Shown here: positions 50,628 through 62,494 of the stretch, in pieces
Numbering within the stretch: position 1 is the first letter of the stretch
Layout: each line of letters opens with the position of its first letter
NCBI GenBank assembly: GCA_029721515.1
Contig: CM056556.1
Location: 25,380,169-25,444,168 of the forward strand
Length of the DNA: 64,000 nucleotides
Direction of reading: 5' to 3'
DNA from: Synanceia verrucosa
Taxonomy: Eukaryota > Chordata > Actinopteri > Perciformes > Synanceiidae
Made by a program: the position numbers and the translations under genes
The notes under the pieces: generated by a model
The model's input: only the letters and a program-made list of their open reading frames with translations
Databases searched by the model: none
What the model was told of the DNA's origin: nothing

Positions 50628-52231
50628 GTAAGTCCACACATGTTTAAAAAATACAGTATTTTTAGCTGTCGTTCGCCTCCGCTTGCAAAGTGCGACGGCT
50701 CAGCTCGTGTGAGTGATATACTGTAGAGCTGCACTTAAATGTATCACGAGGAGCAAGCGAGAGTCAGGAATCAGGAAGGAGCAGCAGGGAGGCAAAACGG
50801 TGGTGGCGAAAGAGCTGCATGAGCAGTGGAAGTCATAAATAAAAACCACTCAAGTTTAGATCGTCCATCATCTTGCTCACAGTCACAGTCAAGCGTTTAC
50901 ATCTCGTCACAGCTTTGGGTCAAATAAAAGTCACAATACACAAAGGAAGTTTTAAATTGAAATCCAACGCTGGTTTCTTTTTTATTTGTCTCTTTTGTTG
51001 CCATGGTAGCTAAGTGCTGCCCCTCCTGAAGAGCAGCCAGCAGTGCTGCTGAGATTACCCTCTTTTTCTTGAATTTTCTGTCAACAGACTTTTGTTTAGT
51101 TTTCTTGAGAGTTTGCCAGACAAGACCGGCTGGCATGCCATGGTGAAACCAGGCTGGTTTTAACTATTTCAGGTGATCTTTCCCAATCTTTAGAAAAATG
51201 TATCTTTGCTGTTGATAAAACGCTGTCACTAGTTAACGTGAAACAATCGCAACCTGAATGATGAAAGAAGGAAAGCATGCAGCCATTTATGTGAAATGTC
51301 ACATTGATTAACAGCAAAGTATTTCAGTGTCAGTACAGCACACACATCAACTCACTGAATAGTCCTCATCCATTAAACTCTGACCCACTGGTGCCGTGTG
51401 TGAAACAAATGCCAAGTGTGATCTCATAGGGCACAAGATAACATAGCAAGAGGTATGCTAGTGTGGTGTGTGGAAATTAGAGGTGAGTGGGAGCGTTCAG
51501 GTGAGGGAGGCAGAGGCCCAGAGTTCCCCACGCTGTAGATTAAACAGAGACATCAGGGGGTGATGCACGTATGCAAACATTCCCACAATTCTTCACTCCA
51601 GATTGTTCGCAGGGTGTTTTTGGTGAAAGCAGATAATCTGGACGTGTGGTAATAGAGCCGTTCTTCTTAATATTCTTAACAATGATAGGTTGGCTCTACC
51701 AAGGCAGGCGCAAGAAAAATAATAACTGCAATATGAGGCGTCTGACAGGGTTAAGTTTTGCTTCAAACTTATAATAAAATATTGATGATTGTTGGTGGGA
51801 AAATTATATTTGAGGCACACTAATCAGACAAATACTTTGAACATACAGTAGCGATAAGGAGCACAGTAGCTCGAATGACATAAGTACTGCAGCCATCCAC
51901 CAGGGAAAAAGATTTTGGCTTCATGTTTTAAGAGTAGCTATCTCGTTCGTCATTATATACAGTCTACTGTCCAAACTAATCACAAGTGAAGAGTGTGGGC
52001 TGAAGGAGAAACAGAGTGTTTTAGACAGAGGGTGAGTCCAGGTGTATTCAGACTGACAGGATAAGAAAAATGGACTTGAACATTGAATGTTCTATGTTTT
52101 CTGTAACTATCTCATTATCTGTGGACATTTTTTTGTCCGCTGTACAGCTCACACTCAAAACCAGATATTCAGTGGTATCATTCAGAGAAATGCAGCCCAC
52201 TATCAACCCCTCTCCTTTCCACCTCCTGCAG
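50628..52231 (+). other. met intron 20, non-coding
   Basis: 1.6 kb before the last exon; donor gtaagt, acceptor cctgcag. No recognised element. Confidence 0.85.
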
Positions 52232-52523
52232 CTACACAGTGATGATCGAGTGCTGGCATCCAAAGCCAGAGCGGCGGCCCTCCTTCTCCGAGCTGGTTTC
52301 GCGCATCTCTGCCATCTTCTCCAGCTTCAGCGGGGAGCACTACATCCTGCTCAACACCACCTACGTCAACATTGAAAAGATGAGCCCTTACCCCTCGCTC
52401 CTTACCTCCTCCACCACCCCATCCTCCTCCCCTTCGTCCTCCTCATCCGACCCCTCCACCTCCACGTCCCTGCCGACCCAGTCGCCTCTCTTTTACCACG
52501 TAGAGCGAGACTGCTGTACCTGA
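52232..52523 (+). CDS. met: met exon 21: end of kinase, docking tail and stop
   Basis: This exon has 292 bases including TGA at 52521-52523, with acceptor cctgcag. It encodes YTVMIECWHPKPERRPSF and SELVSRISAIFSSF, ending the C-lobe. Next is the bidentate docking site: Tyr at 52341-52343 (residue 1345, YILL) and Tyr at 52362-52364 (residue 1352, YVNI), equivalents of human Tyr1349 and Tyr1356 that recruit Gab1, Grb2 and PI3K. The Asn at +2 of the second tyrosine, needed for Grb2, is kept. PYPSLL (human Tyr1365 context) follows. Residues 1366-1392 are then 20/27 Ser or Thr, and the protein ends FYHVERDCCT. The tail is about 18 residues longer than in human and unlike it. Confidence 0.96.
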
Positions 52524-55005
52524 GAGAGGAAAAAATGGAGGATAAGGTGGAGAAAGACTCAGATAGTTGAGATATAGAGGAAGGAGGAAATCAGTGAGGT
52601 GATGAAGAACTACTGTATGTACCTGCCAAACACTGGACACTGTATGCTGAGAAAAACAAAAACAGTTTCGGAGCTTTGACTGTTCACTCAATGTACATAG
52701 ATCGTAAAACGACGGGATCCACCATTGACTATCAGGCCAACCTTATTGACTTCTCTGACCTTTCATTGACCCCACAAGGTCGATTCCCCTGCGTCCACTA
52801 CAAAACAATTACAAGACGCAGGAAGTCCTCTTCAAAGACTCACAGAAGCACAGCACTATTCATCAAACACAGATGTTCTGCTCCTCTCTGGGTGGCATCA
52901 TGTGCTTCGATACGTGGCTCAGACCTTTTTGCTGTCTGTAATGTGAATGCTTGACAAATGTCTTTGTATTGTGTCGTGTCTCCTCCTGCGCCTTCACTCT
53001 CGAGACAACGATGCCTGCTTTGATCGACTGTGGCACGTCGAGCAAAGTAAAACTGAGGCAGTGTGGAGGTCAGTGATGATGGCAGGTAACAGTGTAGGTG
53101 TAAGGTGGGATGTGAAAAACAAAACCTGCTGCCTGTGTGCAGTTCACTGGATGCTTTATTTCTGATATCATTGGACAATTAGCTTTTGATGTCTCAGCGT
53201 GACTCCCCTGTATGAAATCACCACATGTTCATTTTCCTTTTTTCTTTGTCCTTTATTTTTTTTACCCCAAATGTCCCGTCATATCAATGCCTGAAAGCCT
53301 CTTGGAAAGAAGAAGGAGAACAAATGAGAACCATATTGTGGTTAGTGGATGAACTGTCCAAGTTGCTTAGGTCTAGGTGCTCCTAAACTGACACATACAG
53401 GCTCCAGCCATGTTCAGTAGAGCGCTGCGACGGACACGTGTGGACAAGTCGGCGGATGTCTGCATGTTCAGAAAAAAATGTACGTCACGTGGACCCACAC
53501 ATATTTGATGACGTGGAAAGTATAGCTTTGCCTTTACTGTTTGTCACATCTATCTCTGTTTCATTCACATTGCTGACAGTGAACACTGCTGGACCTGATA
53601 AAGGTGACACAAAAGCCCCTTTTCACCAGAGCCCTAAAATCAATCATTTCATTAATTAAGGGTGCAGTGTAGGAGGGATGATGTTGGAAAATTAACATGA
53701 TTCTAAATTTCAGATGATACACTGAAGAATAAATATGTTTTAATATTACATAACATTTCTGTCAATAGATCCTCATCATTGCTGCATTCTGTTCTTTTAA
53801 ACAACTTTTCACCAACAGATTCAAGTCAAACTGTTACTTCAGAGGGTTCCTGAGTGTGTTGTTATGTGACCGTCTGTGACAGCTGTACATCACTGCATCT
53901 ATGTGACAACATGAGCGTTAAGTCATTGTGAAGAAGGATTTAAATGTTAAAAGCCTGCACCAGTGGATTTGCAAGTTTTGGCTTCTTAATTACAACTTAT
54001 GTTTTTGCCTAACAGTTTTCATTCTGTTCCAGGCCGCCAGTGGCTTCCATTAAATTCTTTTTCTTTTTTAAAGCTATTTTTTGTTTCTTTGTAGAGATAG
54101 ATCCATTCATTTCTATACAGTATTGTGTACTCCATTGTCACTCTCAAGCCTGCATAGGTTCATCAGTTGCATAGTATTATTGTGTGGCAATGCAGTACTA
54201 CTTCAATACTCCATTATGTCACACTGTAACACAGAGATGTGCCAACTGATGATCATGACAGCTGAATAGAACAATTGCTGATATGTAAAGAATACTTCAG
54301 ATTGCTGTTGTCAGATGTCTGCTTCTCATACTATGATGGTTTACACAACTTTTTAAGTCTTTCTAAGTGGCGAGCTGTGATGCAAAGTAAACTGAATTTG
54401 TTACATGCATGCTAAAACTTGCAAACCACCACATGGTCAGTGCCCCCTTTTGTGTTTGCTTTGTGTAGCAGATTATGTTGTTTAATTTGAATGGCTGCTG
54501 ATGTGACTGGGCCATTGATGGACAGGTATGAATGTTTGCTATGACAAGAAAATTGCTGTACTTTATTTTTGTATTGATGCTGAGCCTCTTCTTTAAGTCT
54601 GGTCCGAATTGGAAGACCAGCAGTGAGTGAATAGTGAAAACCAACGACTAACAAAGCCTCCTAATCAATCTTTTGTTTAGTAGATGAACCACTGCCATTT
54701 TTGTAAATAAAGCAAGGGGATCTGTGTTGGGGAGGCAGAACCACGGCACATCTGTTTGAGAAACGTGAGGGCTTATGGACGTTTTTTGTTGGGTCGAACA
54801 AACCGGAGCCACCCCACACAATGCTCATAGACTGCTGACACTTTGATCATGGGATTCTCCACCACTCTGTCTGTGCTTAACACTGTCTGTTCTCTGTGTG
54901 TATATGTATGATTTTGTTGTACATAAACAACCTGAAGGTACATGTTTGTATGTAATGTCAAATCAACTTTGTCTGTGTAATAAAGCTACACGCTGCATAT
55001 GTTAT
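52524..55005 (+). other. met: met 3' untranslated region with three AATAAA signals
   Basis: No conserved reading frame follows the TGA. Perfect AATAAA hexamers lie at 53728-53733, 54706-54711 and 54979-54984. The last is followed about 20-30 bases later by GT-rich sequence, a plausible main cleavage zone, giving a 3' UTR near 2.5 kb; use of the first would give about 1.2 kb. The end is inferred, not observed. Short open frames here lack homology and are ignored. Confidence 0.7.
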
Positions 55006-57205
55006 ACATGGTATCGACTTCTTTTTTTAAAAGATATGCATTTAAAATTTAATTAAAAACACATATTATTATTGATATATTATTTCATAAAATAATAATA
55101 ATAATACATTCATTTTACAATATAATAAATAATACGTAATAATGCAATTGTAATAAATAAATAAATGATGTACAACTTGCAGCTCCTGCCTTTGAGGCAG
55201 TGCTCGTCATTCACATCTGCTCACATCGATTATTCATGTATCATACTTTCCATGTGGTGGGTGTTGTGCAATTGCTGTGCAGCTGCCACTGTAGGATTAA
55301 GGAAAACTTGAAAACCTTTAAAAGGTATCACAGCACAGACAAAGAGAGGGATTATTTGTCCTCACACTGATCAACACACTTCATGCTGATGCAACATTTT
55401 GAGCACAGTCTTTGCCCTTTGTCTCTGCCTTTTGTTAACAGAAAGTCACCCTTTTTTGTTCCCACTGGCTGATGGTGACTCCTGACCCCTCACCTCTACC
55501 TCCCCTTTCTTCTTATGATCCCTGTGAGTACTGTGGTCTACTTTCACCCCCTTCCTCTGTTTAACTGAGCCGTGACCGTGGTTTTCAGCACAGGTTGTCC
55601 TTTTTGCTTGGCGATCCAGTAGTTTTGAAAAGTTTCACAGTGCAGTAGAGCCTCGGCTATGTAGAAATGAGAGAACTTTTGAATTTGAATGTATTTCTAC
55701 TCTTGAGAGGCCAAACTCTGAGGCCTCTCTGTGGCCACTGATCCTCCTAAACTGTTGTGTGCTTATAAAGGTTATAAGGTTATAAAGACTCAAATTAGCA
55801 GCCTTACACTAGCCTGTGGTTCCTAAGCTCATTTCGGGTTTAAATACATGTTTATTCATTGTCTAAGGAGCAGCTCCACACTGCATAACCTGATGACAAG
55901 TTTGACTTGAACTTCATTGCCTCTTTATCGTAAACATGTCATAATGTGATTCTAAGGATCAAGTATGTTTCCTCACATATGGAGGTCCTGTAAGGGAGAC
56001 AGTAGCCAGACTGAGGCGAATAAACACACAGAGAAGAAGGCTGCCATGGAATTTTCCAGGCCATCAGGACAACAAGGACCATCAGATGGAGTTATCTCCC
56101 ACCTCATGTATTATACCTTGTTCATTTGCCCAAAGGCTGAAATGAACCCAGTAAAATCCACCTTAAGCCCCAGATAAGAGAAGCATGAGGCATGCCTGTC
56201 TTTGCAGCTCACTCTAAGCATCCATCACACCGGGCTCGTCTTGTCTTTCACCCCCTTAACTCTCAGTCCTTACCTCACCAGTGCTCTCTAGTCTCCTCTG
56301 ATTGTGACTTTACGCTTATGTATGTGTGTGGTAAATAAATTTAACATTAATTAACAATATCACAAATTTAGTAACTTTACAAACTAAATTTGTGTTTCTA
56401 GATGTCACTTTTTCTTCTATGTGAAAAATGAATTCCTTGCATAATAACACATTAACAGTCTCAACCTCTCTAATCCCTGCTCTTTATCCCCTCTAAAGTC
56501 AACACCAGGAGCCTTTAAATCTCCCCGTGTTTTCTACCTGTGGCAGTTTGTGTCTGTGTGTGTTCGCCTGTCTCCTGTCATCAGTGAGACATGCTAAAAA
56601 TATGGTGCGTTCAAAGAGAGGACAGGTGCGGCCAGTAGGATCACAGGAAAACGTTAAACGGGATGCAGGTTTTTGTTCGGGAGTCATCAGATGATTCAGC
56701 AGCATTGGTATGTGTGTCAGAGGGGCTGCTGAACCCGAGCACACACACCTCTCTCAGACTTTGTATGCACCTACACATATCCACAAACTGGTATGTAGAG
56801 TGAAGGGTCCAACTGAAACGATGTGCTTTTCAGTATCAAATGCTGCCCCGCTCAATGTTTGTCTACTCATTGATGGAGAACAGTTTGAAATCAGTCGGTT
56901 AGCCATGGATCTCGAGGACATGCCACATAGAACGCACAGAACAAACCTCATTTATTTCACTTTATCACACAGACCAAAAACATTGTCCTATCATCAATAA
57001 ATCAGAGATATCCTGACTTTTAGACTCTGCTGTGGGTCAAGCTTCATTGAGTTTCCTCTAATGCAACTCACTGGCATCTTTTGGTGTTGATATGTCAGGA
57101 TAGTTTGACCACCTCCGGTGTCATGCTGAAACTGGCTTTTAATACTTTAAGTACATTGTGCTGATTATATTACTGTACTTTCACTATCATATCTTCTATA
57201 TTTTA

Positions 57206-57414
57206 TTAACTCATTAGTGCCAGACCCTTTTTTTAAACCGAAAATGCCTTATCTTTATGTCCTGACGACAAATCCCAGAAGCCCCAAAATTACTCACAGG
57301 CTGCAGGAGACCGCGATTGGCGACCTGCTGCCGAAAAAAGGAAAAACATAAATGGCGCTCAAGCGCTCTATTTTAAAGGACATAAATACACGTCCTTGGC
57401 ACTCAAAGAGTAAA
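57206..57414 (-). mobile_element. TTAA-flanked MITE (piggyBac-like), copy 2, internally deleted
   Basis: The + strand right end reads ggcactcaaagag, the same terminal repeat as copy 1. The left end is ttaactcattagtgccag, a mutated version. Read on the minus strand, cggcagcaggtcg, gcctgtgagtaat and ggcttctggga follow in the same order as in copy 1. The copy is about half the length of copy 1, and its right TTAA is degraded to gtaaa. It is intergenic, between met and capza2. Confidence 0.75.
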
Positions 57415-59329
57415 TCATTGTTTGAATTTGAATGTAGAACCTCACTTGTAATGAAGCACTCTACTGCTGTGATATTTCCTCTGTTACTTAAAGGCACAGT
57501 AAGTTAAGTTGGCCCTTATTTCCAGGCAGTTACGGTCACACTGCCTTCCCCAGAAAAATAACAACAGGTTTTGCAGCATTTATGCTGATACTGGTCAATG
57601 TTCTTTATGATGGAGAAAAGTGTTAACTTAACAACCACCTTTCAAGTCAACAAGGAAGGAGGTGTGGGAGTAAGTAACGTGTAACACACAGGACCTCATC
57701 ATCTGATAACACAACCAAAGCCAGTTGGTACCATTCTGATCCTCTGAGTCAACTGACACTCATTAAACTGTTAGTGAGTTTTTGGCCAATGAGACATCAG
57801 GTGGCACAGGGTGGTGAAGTATGCCTAAACACACAAACATACCTCTTATGTAGTTTTAGTTTTAGCACTATTGAATCTACCAGGATGAAATGCTCCCACC
57901 ACAGCAGAGGGGCTGATTTGTGAGTATTGACGCCCCCTATTGATTCTCCTTTGTTTCTACACTTTCACAGACATCTCACACTGCGTGTGGGTACTGGATA
58001 AAATAATGGAAAGACCACATGAAAGAGATGTACTTAACTTTGAAGAGCTGCCATGATGCAGCTGCAACAGTGAGTCACAGAAGTGCAAAAAGATAAAGTA
58101 TATATGGGGGGGCATTCATTTTTTAGAGTAGAATAAGTTACATAAACTATCAGAAAAAGAACAAAATTTATTTTTGTGAATCAAAGTTCACTGGATGATG
58201 ATAGACAGTGAACAAGATTAAGTCTAAATGCCACAGAAGCCTCGGGAATCGTGAATTGTGATAAAACATGGCATCAATGTCTCAGAGCCAGAATTTTATG
58301 GCACAGCTGCCATTTGGAAGCTGCTCCTATCCAGCTCAGCACATTGAGGCACATAACCTGGTGTAAAGAGTACAAGAAAACTGGAGCCAATGGATGCCCT
58401 CAGACCATAATGTCTATGGTCACAAATCTCTTCTGTCCCCATTATGTTTCCATATTCTCGGTTAATAAATAAACCCCCACATAAACACAGCTAAACCATT
58501 TAAGAGTTGTTGCATGGCCACTAGGATTTTAAGTTCCACATTTCATGAATGGCATGAACCCATTTGAGGGAAATGTTTGCTTTTTAATGGATTAATGCAA
58601 GTATAGTATAGTATCTTCATTTAGATTCATTAGAAGTGTTGAAGAAGAAAAAGAAGAGGACCCAGTTGTGACTCTTGACCCTTTGACCCTTTCTCCCATA
58701 TGATCCTGTCCTACGAGTGTCCTCTGGTATGTGCGTTTTGTGCCAACATAAAGTTTTATTTCAAGTCAGTATTTGTAAAATAAGAAACATTAAGCTAATT
58801 TATATGCGCTAAAGGAAGGATTGGAAGCACTTATGTTGCTTCCATACAGCTCTCAACATCAGGTCAGCGGCATACAGCTAGTGGTGCTAACTGTGCTTAC
58901 AGTAGAAATAACAGTAACAGTGCTGACAGCACTAACAGTGTTTACCTCAGGGGAATGGAGGGTGGATGCTACATTTCCATGACAACGCTGTACAAAGCAC
59001 AAAGAAGCTCAGATCACAACACACAGAGGGAGAGCGACTGCAAGCACTTATTTCTCAGGAGATAGGCCTACAGCAAACAGCGGTCCGCTGCTATATTAAT
59101 GCTCTGAATATCGTACAGAGCACGTTTGAGTGCGACAACCAAAGGCTTGAGCAGGCCAATCTGTTAAAACATGACATAATTTCAGTATTTTCCCACACTC
59201 AGTGAATCATTACAGTGTGTGTCTCCAGTTTACTGAACATCTCACTTTCCCTGTTTATCACACAGCAACCTGTTTCTGCTTTCAATGAATCAAATGGGAG
59301 CTACATTCTCACATGTTTCACCTTCAGCT

Positions 59330-59330
<1 letters not shown>

Positions 59331-59394
<64 letters not shown>
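59331..59394. repeat. Compound (GT)n(GA)n microsatellite
   Basis: (GT)16 passes directly into (GA)16. Confidence 0.95.
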
Positions 59395-59396
<2 letters not shown>

Positions 59397-61754
59397 ATCA
59401 TTTAACATGGTACTTTATGGTGAGCACCTCTTAAAGTCCGACCTTCAGTACAGGCCTGATAGCTGAGGATGTTCATCCCAGCATCCAATCTGCCACAAGG
59501 TCAGCAGATCTCACTGTGAGACCCTGGAGATGAGTTGAGAAAAGTTTTCTTTTTCCACTGGATGTCATATTTTCATAGGTGAGAGGAAAAACCCTACTCG
59601 TACAGCGTTGGCGCAGAAAAATTCTGCATCAAGCGGCCATTTCATCAAGGCTTGCATGTGTCTGAGAACTCCATTTAGAAATGTAAACTTGAATTCTCAG
59701 ATTTCTCGTTGACTGTAGTCTGGTTTGAAGCCTCCTCTCCAGAATAACTTCACAATCACTCAGACAAAAATTTAATCGCTGTGAAAGGGCTGATAATCAG
59801 GACTGGAAGTTGCTGGCGTGAACCGAGGAATTCCAGTGGAGTGTGATCACAGCCAGACTGGCGTTGAAAGTCCATATCTGTGGCTTAGTGGGGCACCAAA
59901 GTCCCACAAGGCCATGTGGAGGGTTAGAAGTGGATGTGGTATTTTGTTTCTAAAACCAAAGGGGCTCAACATTTTCAGCCAGAAAGAAGTTCTTTTGTGA
60001 TCAGTACATGGCAGCAGGTGATCAAATGCAGACCAATGCCATGCCATGAAATCAGCAAATAATAAAACAATAAAAAAGGGTTTTTTTCTCATGTAGTTAT
60101 TTGTTGATTTTTTTTCTCCTATAGGAGGACAGACTGACCAACAGTGATACATGCCTACAGAGTAACACCTCCTTAGTGGCTGAAAGAACAGCATTTCACC
60201 AAAAACACATCCTGCTTCCTTACCTGCAGTTTAAACCATCAACTTTTAGCAAACCCTCATCCATTTGAATTGCCCTTGTTTCAACACAGCAGTTATTGAA
60301 CCGGCTCAAAGCAGACTACAACAGATACCGTCAGGAGGTGAGGAAACACAGTCTCACTCGTCTCCACGGCGATGCCTCCTTCCACTTTCATTCTCTGCCA
60401 AGAAGACATTTCTCACACTGATACTCAGATGGCTGGAGAGCAGAGAGTGACACGATCACTCAGCGTGGCGTAACCAAGATGATACTCTGCTTTTTTATCT
60501 CAACACTTCATCATTCTGCATGTTCAAGTGGGAACTGGAGTAATGAGTATCCAAGGTGAGTAACCAGTGGTTGGGGGGGGGTGAGTCACGGCCCCTTTTC
60601 AGATGCTCAATGCCCCTTTTGGTCCCCAGAGGTGATGAGTGGCTCCAGTGTCGACACAATGGCCATTCAAGTTCTCGGGTAGATTACAGGGTTTTTAAAG
60701 TCCCTCAGTTTGAGCCTCCATCATTCAAAAACCTAAGTAATTATGTTCCTACTCATGCTGACGGGGCCTCGTGAAGGAGGGACATGAAGACTCAACGATA
60801 ATTACAGGCTTTATCAATCATACTTTAAAGGTCTCAAGTCAGTCATTCATTCATTTTCAGCTCCATACTTTTATTTTGTGTCTCTACTAGAACATGTTAA
60901 CATGCTGCAATATGAAAAAAAACATATTTTTGTTATACTGTCTGGATTTACCCTCTGTCTTAAACACACAAATTCAAAAGGAACAGTGTTGCTAGGCAAC
61001 AACTTGGGTCAATGTTGACAGATGTGTAGTGATAGATGCTCTAAGCATTGCACATGGATGAAAGAGAGGGTGAAAGATGGACAGAGTCAGACTTGTTACA
61101 TGGATTACTATCATTGTTTTGCCTTTGTTGCTACCCTGTGGGAGTGGTGTGATATGGTGGCAATGTACTGAAGTGACCCTACCAAAACAAAGACAGAGCG
61201 CTACAGTGCTGGCATCACATCAAGATGTTTTCAAAGGAGGTATGAATTACAGTCTTGGAGGTAGAGGGAAATGGGCAGGGCAGTTTAGGGTTCATTTTGT
61301 AGCTCAATGGAGGCTTAACCTAACAGGAATAAACCTGCTAGAATAACACTAGGAGAACAATATTGTTGTTTTGGACCTGGAGTCAAAAGAGTCTTACTTT
61401 ATTATATGTGTGTATGAACTGAATTCTTTAAACCTCCTAAATCTCACCATCTGTGATAAGAATCCTTTCACTGTCTCAGTGTGCCTATGCCTTTTTTTCC
61501 TATTGAATATTAAGTTACATATTATCTATTTTTTTCTTGTTGGCAGTGTGAAAGGGGATGAGTCAGTGAAACTTATCTTATTTCTCATTCAAACACAAAA
61601 GTTTTTGGTTTTCTTTTCAAAAAACAAATAGTCTTAGTTTGCCATCTAGTGGTGAAAATTGTGGCATGCACACTGTGAAATATACTCTACCTGGCAGAGG
61701 TGATCACAGGGCCTCCCCAGGTTTCTCTCATGATGAGGAGGACTTGCCAGGATA

Positions 61755-61927
61755 TATAAATATGTATATATATATACGTATATATACACGTGTATATATA
61801 CGTATATATATATATACATATACATATATATATATATGTGTGTGTGTGTATATATGTGTATATATACATATATACATATATGTATATATGTATACATATA
61901 CATATATATGTATAAACAAAAAATGTA

Positions 61928-61984
<57 letters not shown>
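61755..61984. repeat. AT-rich block with a 60-base palindrome and (AT)n
   Basis: Bases 61761-61820 form a near-perfect inverted repeat centred on CACGTG (61787-61792): both arms read outward through tatatacgtatata and end in catatg-like steps. More TATATG/CATATA units follow, and then an (AT)n run to 61984. The block is low-complexity, with strong cruciform potential, about 470 bases upstream of the capza2 start codon. Confidence 0.9.
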
Positions 61985-61987
<3 letters not shown>

Positions 61988-62408
61988 TCTTTGTTTCTCC
62001 TCCTTTATGTTAATCACTATGTTTATTAATGTAAATCAAATGCCGAAGCAAATCCATTGTAGGTTAAAGTCTATTTGTCAATAAACGTGATACTTATTTA
62101 TTTATTGTTCCACAGGGAGAAAAAGACCACAAGAAGACAAATGAGAAAGTGTTTACAAATAACAAATGAATGAAGTCTGATTTATGTGCAGTAGCCTACA
62201 TTACCACCAAAAATCAAATGCATGTGCAAAACCATAATGCAACTTTCACAATATTGAAGGCTGTAAAAAAATGCATGAGGCTTCTTATCAACCGCTCAGA
62301 AGTGCCACTGTTCCTGCTGCAGGAACTGGGCTCACACACAGTGAGTGAGCATCAGTCAGATCGCTGAGCTGCTGAACCAAAGCGAAGCTGCCTGGGAATC
62401 CACCCATG

Positions 62409-62462
62409 TGATGACGTCACCAGGCTCTGTCAAGTTGGTGGTGCCGGAAGAAAAGATGGCGG
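62409..62462 (+). promoter_or_regulatory. capza2: capza2 proximal promoter: CRE, ETS-like and YY1-like sites
   Basis: A perfect palindromic CRE, TGACGTCA, lies at 62412-62419. An ETS-type core, CCGGAAG, lies at 62444-62450. AAGATGGCGG at 62453-62462 fits the YY1 consensus and contains the start codon. The surrounding sequence, and that just downstream to about 62700, has more CpG than the rest of the window, and no TATA box is visible. This is the layout of a broadly expressed housekeeping promoter, consistent with an actin-capping subunit. If the YY1-like site marks the start of transcription, the 5' UTR would be very short. Confidence 0.65.
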
Positions 62463-62494
62463 ATCGAGAGGAGCCCCTAACCGACGAGGAAAAG
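62456..62494 (+). CDS. capza2: capza2 exon 1: F-actin capping protein subunit alpha-2 (partial)
   Basis: The ATG at 62456 starts MADREEPLTDEEK, 13 codons in phase 0, then a gtaaga donor at 62495. Human CAPZA2 starts MADLEEQLSDEEKV and, as I recall, also splits after the DEEK lysine; the alpha-1 paralogue starts differently (MADFDDRVSDEEK). The protein pairs with a beta subunit to cap actin barbed ends. Position and orientation right after met match the mammalian order. Exon 2 should begin with a Val-Arg-Ile-Ala-Ala-like sequence and is not in the window. Confidence 0.88.

Larger units (their letters stand above)
1..55005 (+). other. met: met gene (hepatocyte growth factor receptor tyrosine kinase), 5'-truncated: exons 2-21, introns and 3' UTR
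   Basis: Met is the cell-surface receptor for HGF; it drives epithelial motility, proliferation and muscle and liver development. Twenty exons join in frame to 1404 codons plus TGA. Domain order: Sema (residues 1 to about 495, with a polybasic cleavage site at 284-288), PSI (about 505-552), IPT repeats (about 555-905), transmembrane helix (about 922-943), juxtamembrane segment (944-1075), tyrosine kinase (about 1076-1345) and docking tail. Met is favoured over the paralogue Ron (mst1r) by the activation loop with DKEYYSV, the tail with two tyrosines seven residues apart followed by YPSLL, and a capza2 gene downstream. Exon phases match my knowledge of human MET throughout. The signal peptide and exon 1 lie outside the window. 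No frameshift or premature stop is seen. The 3' limit is set just after the last AATAAA and is approximate. Confidence 0.96.
55006..62408. other. Intergenic region between met and capza2
   Basis: No exon or RNA gene is recognised. It begins with A/T-rich sequence after the met 3' end. It holds MITE copy 2 (57206-57414), a compound (GT)n(GA)n tract (59331-59394) and an AT-rich palindromic block (61755-61984). Open frames here are short and without domains. Confidence 0.75.

Noticed and set aside
52676..52954. Open frame after the met stop codon
   Set aside because: It lies in the 3' UTR, starts after an in-frame TGA and shows no domain. Read as UTR.
61639..62017. Tyr/Ile-rich open frames on both strands
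   Set aside because: They are translations of the TA-rich palindromic and (AT)n block, not proteins.
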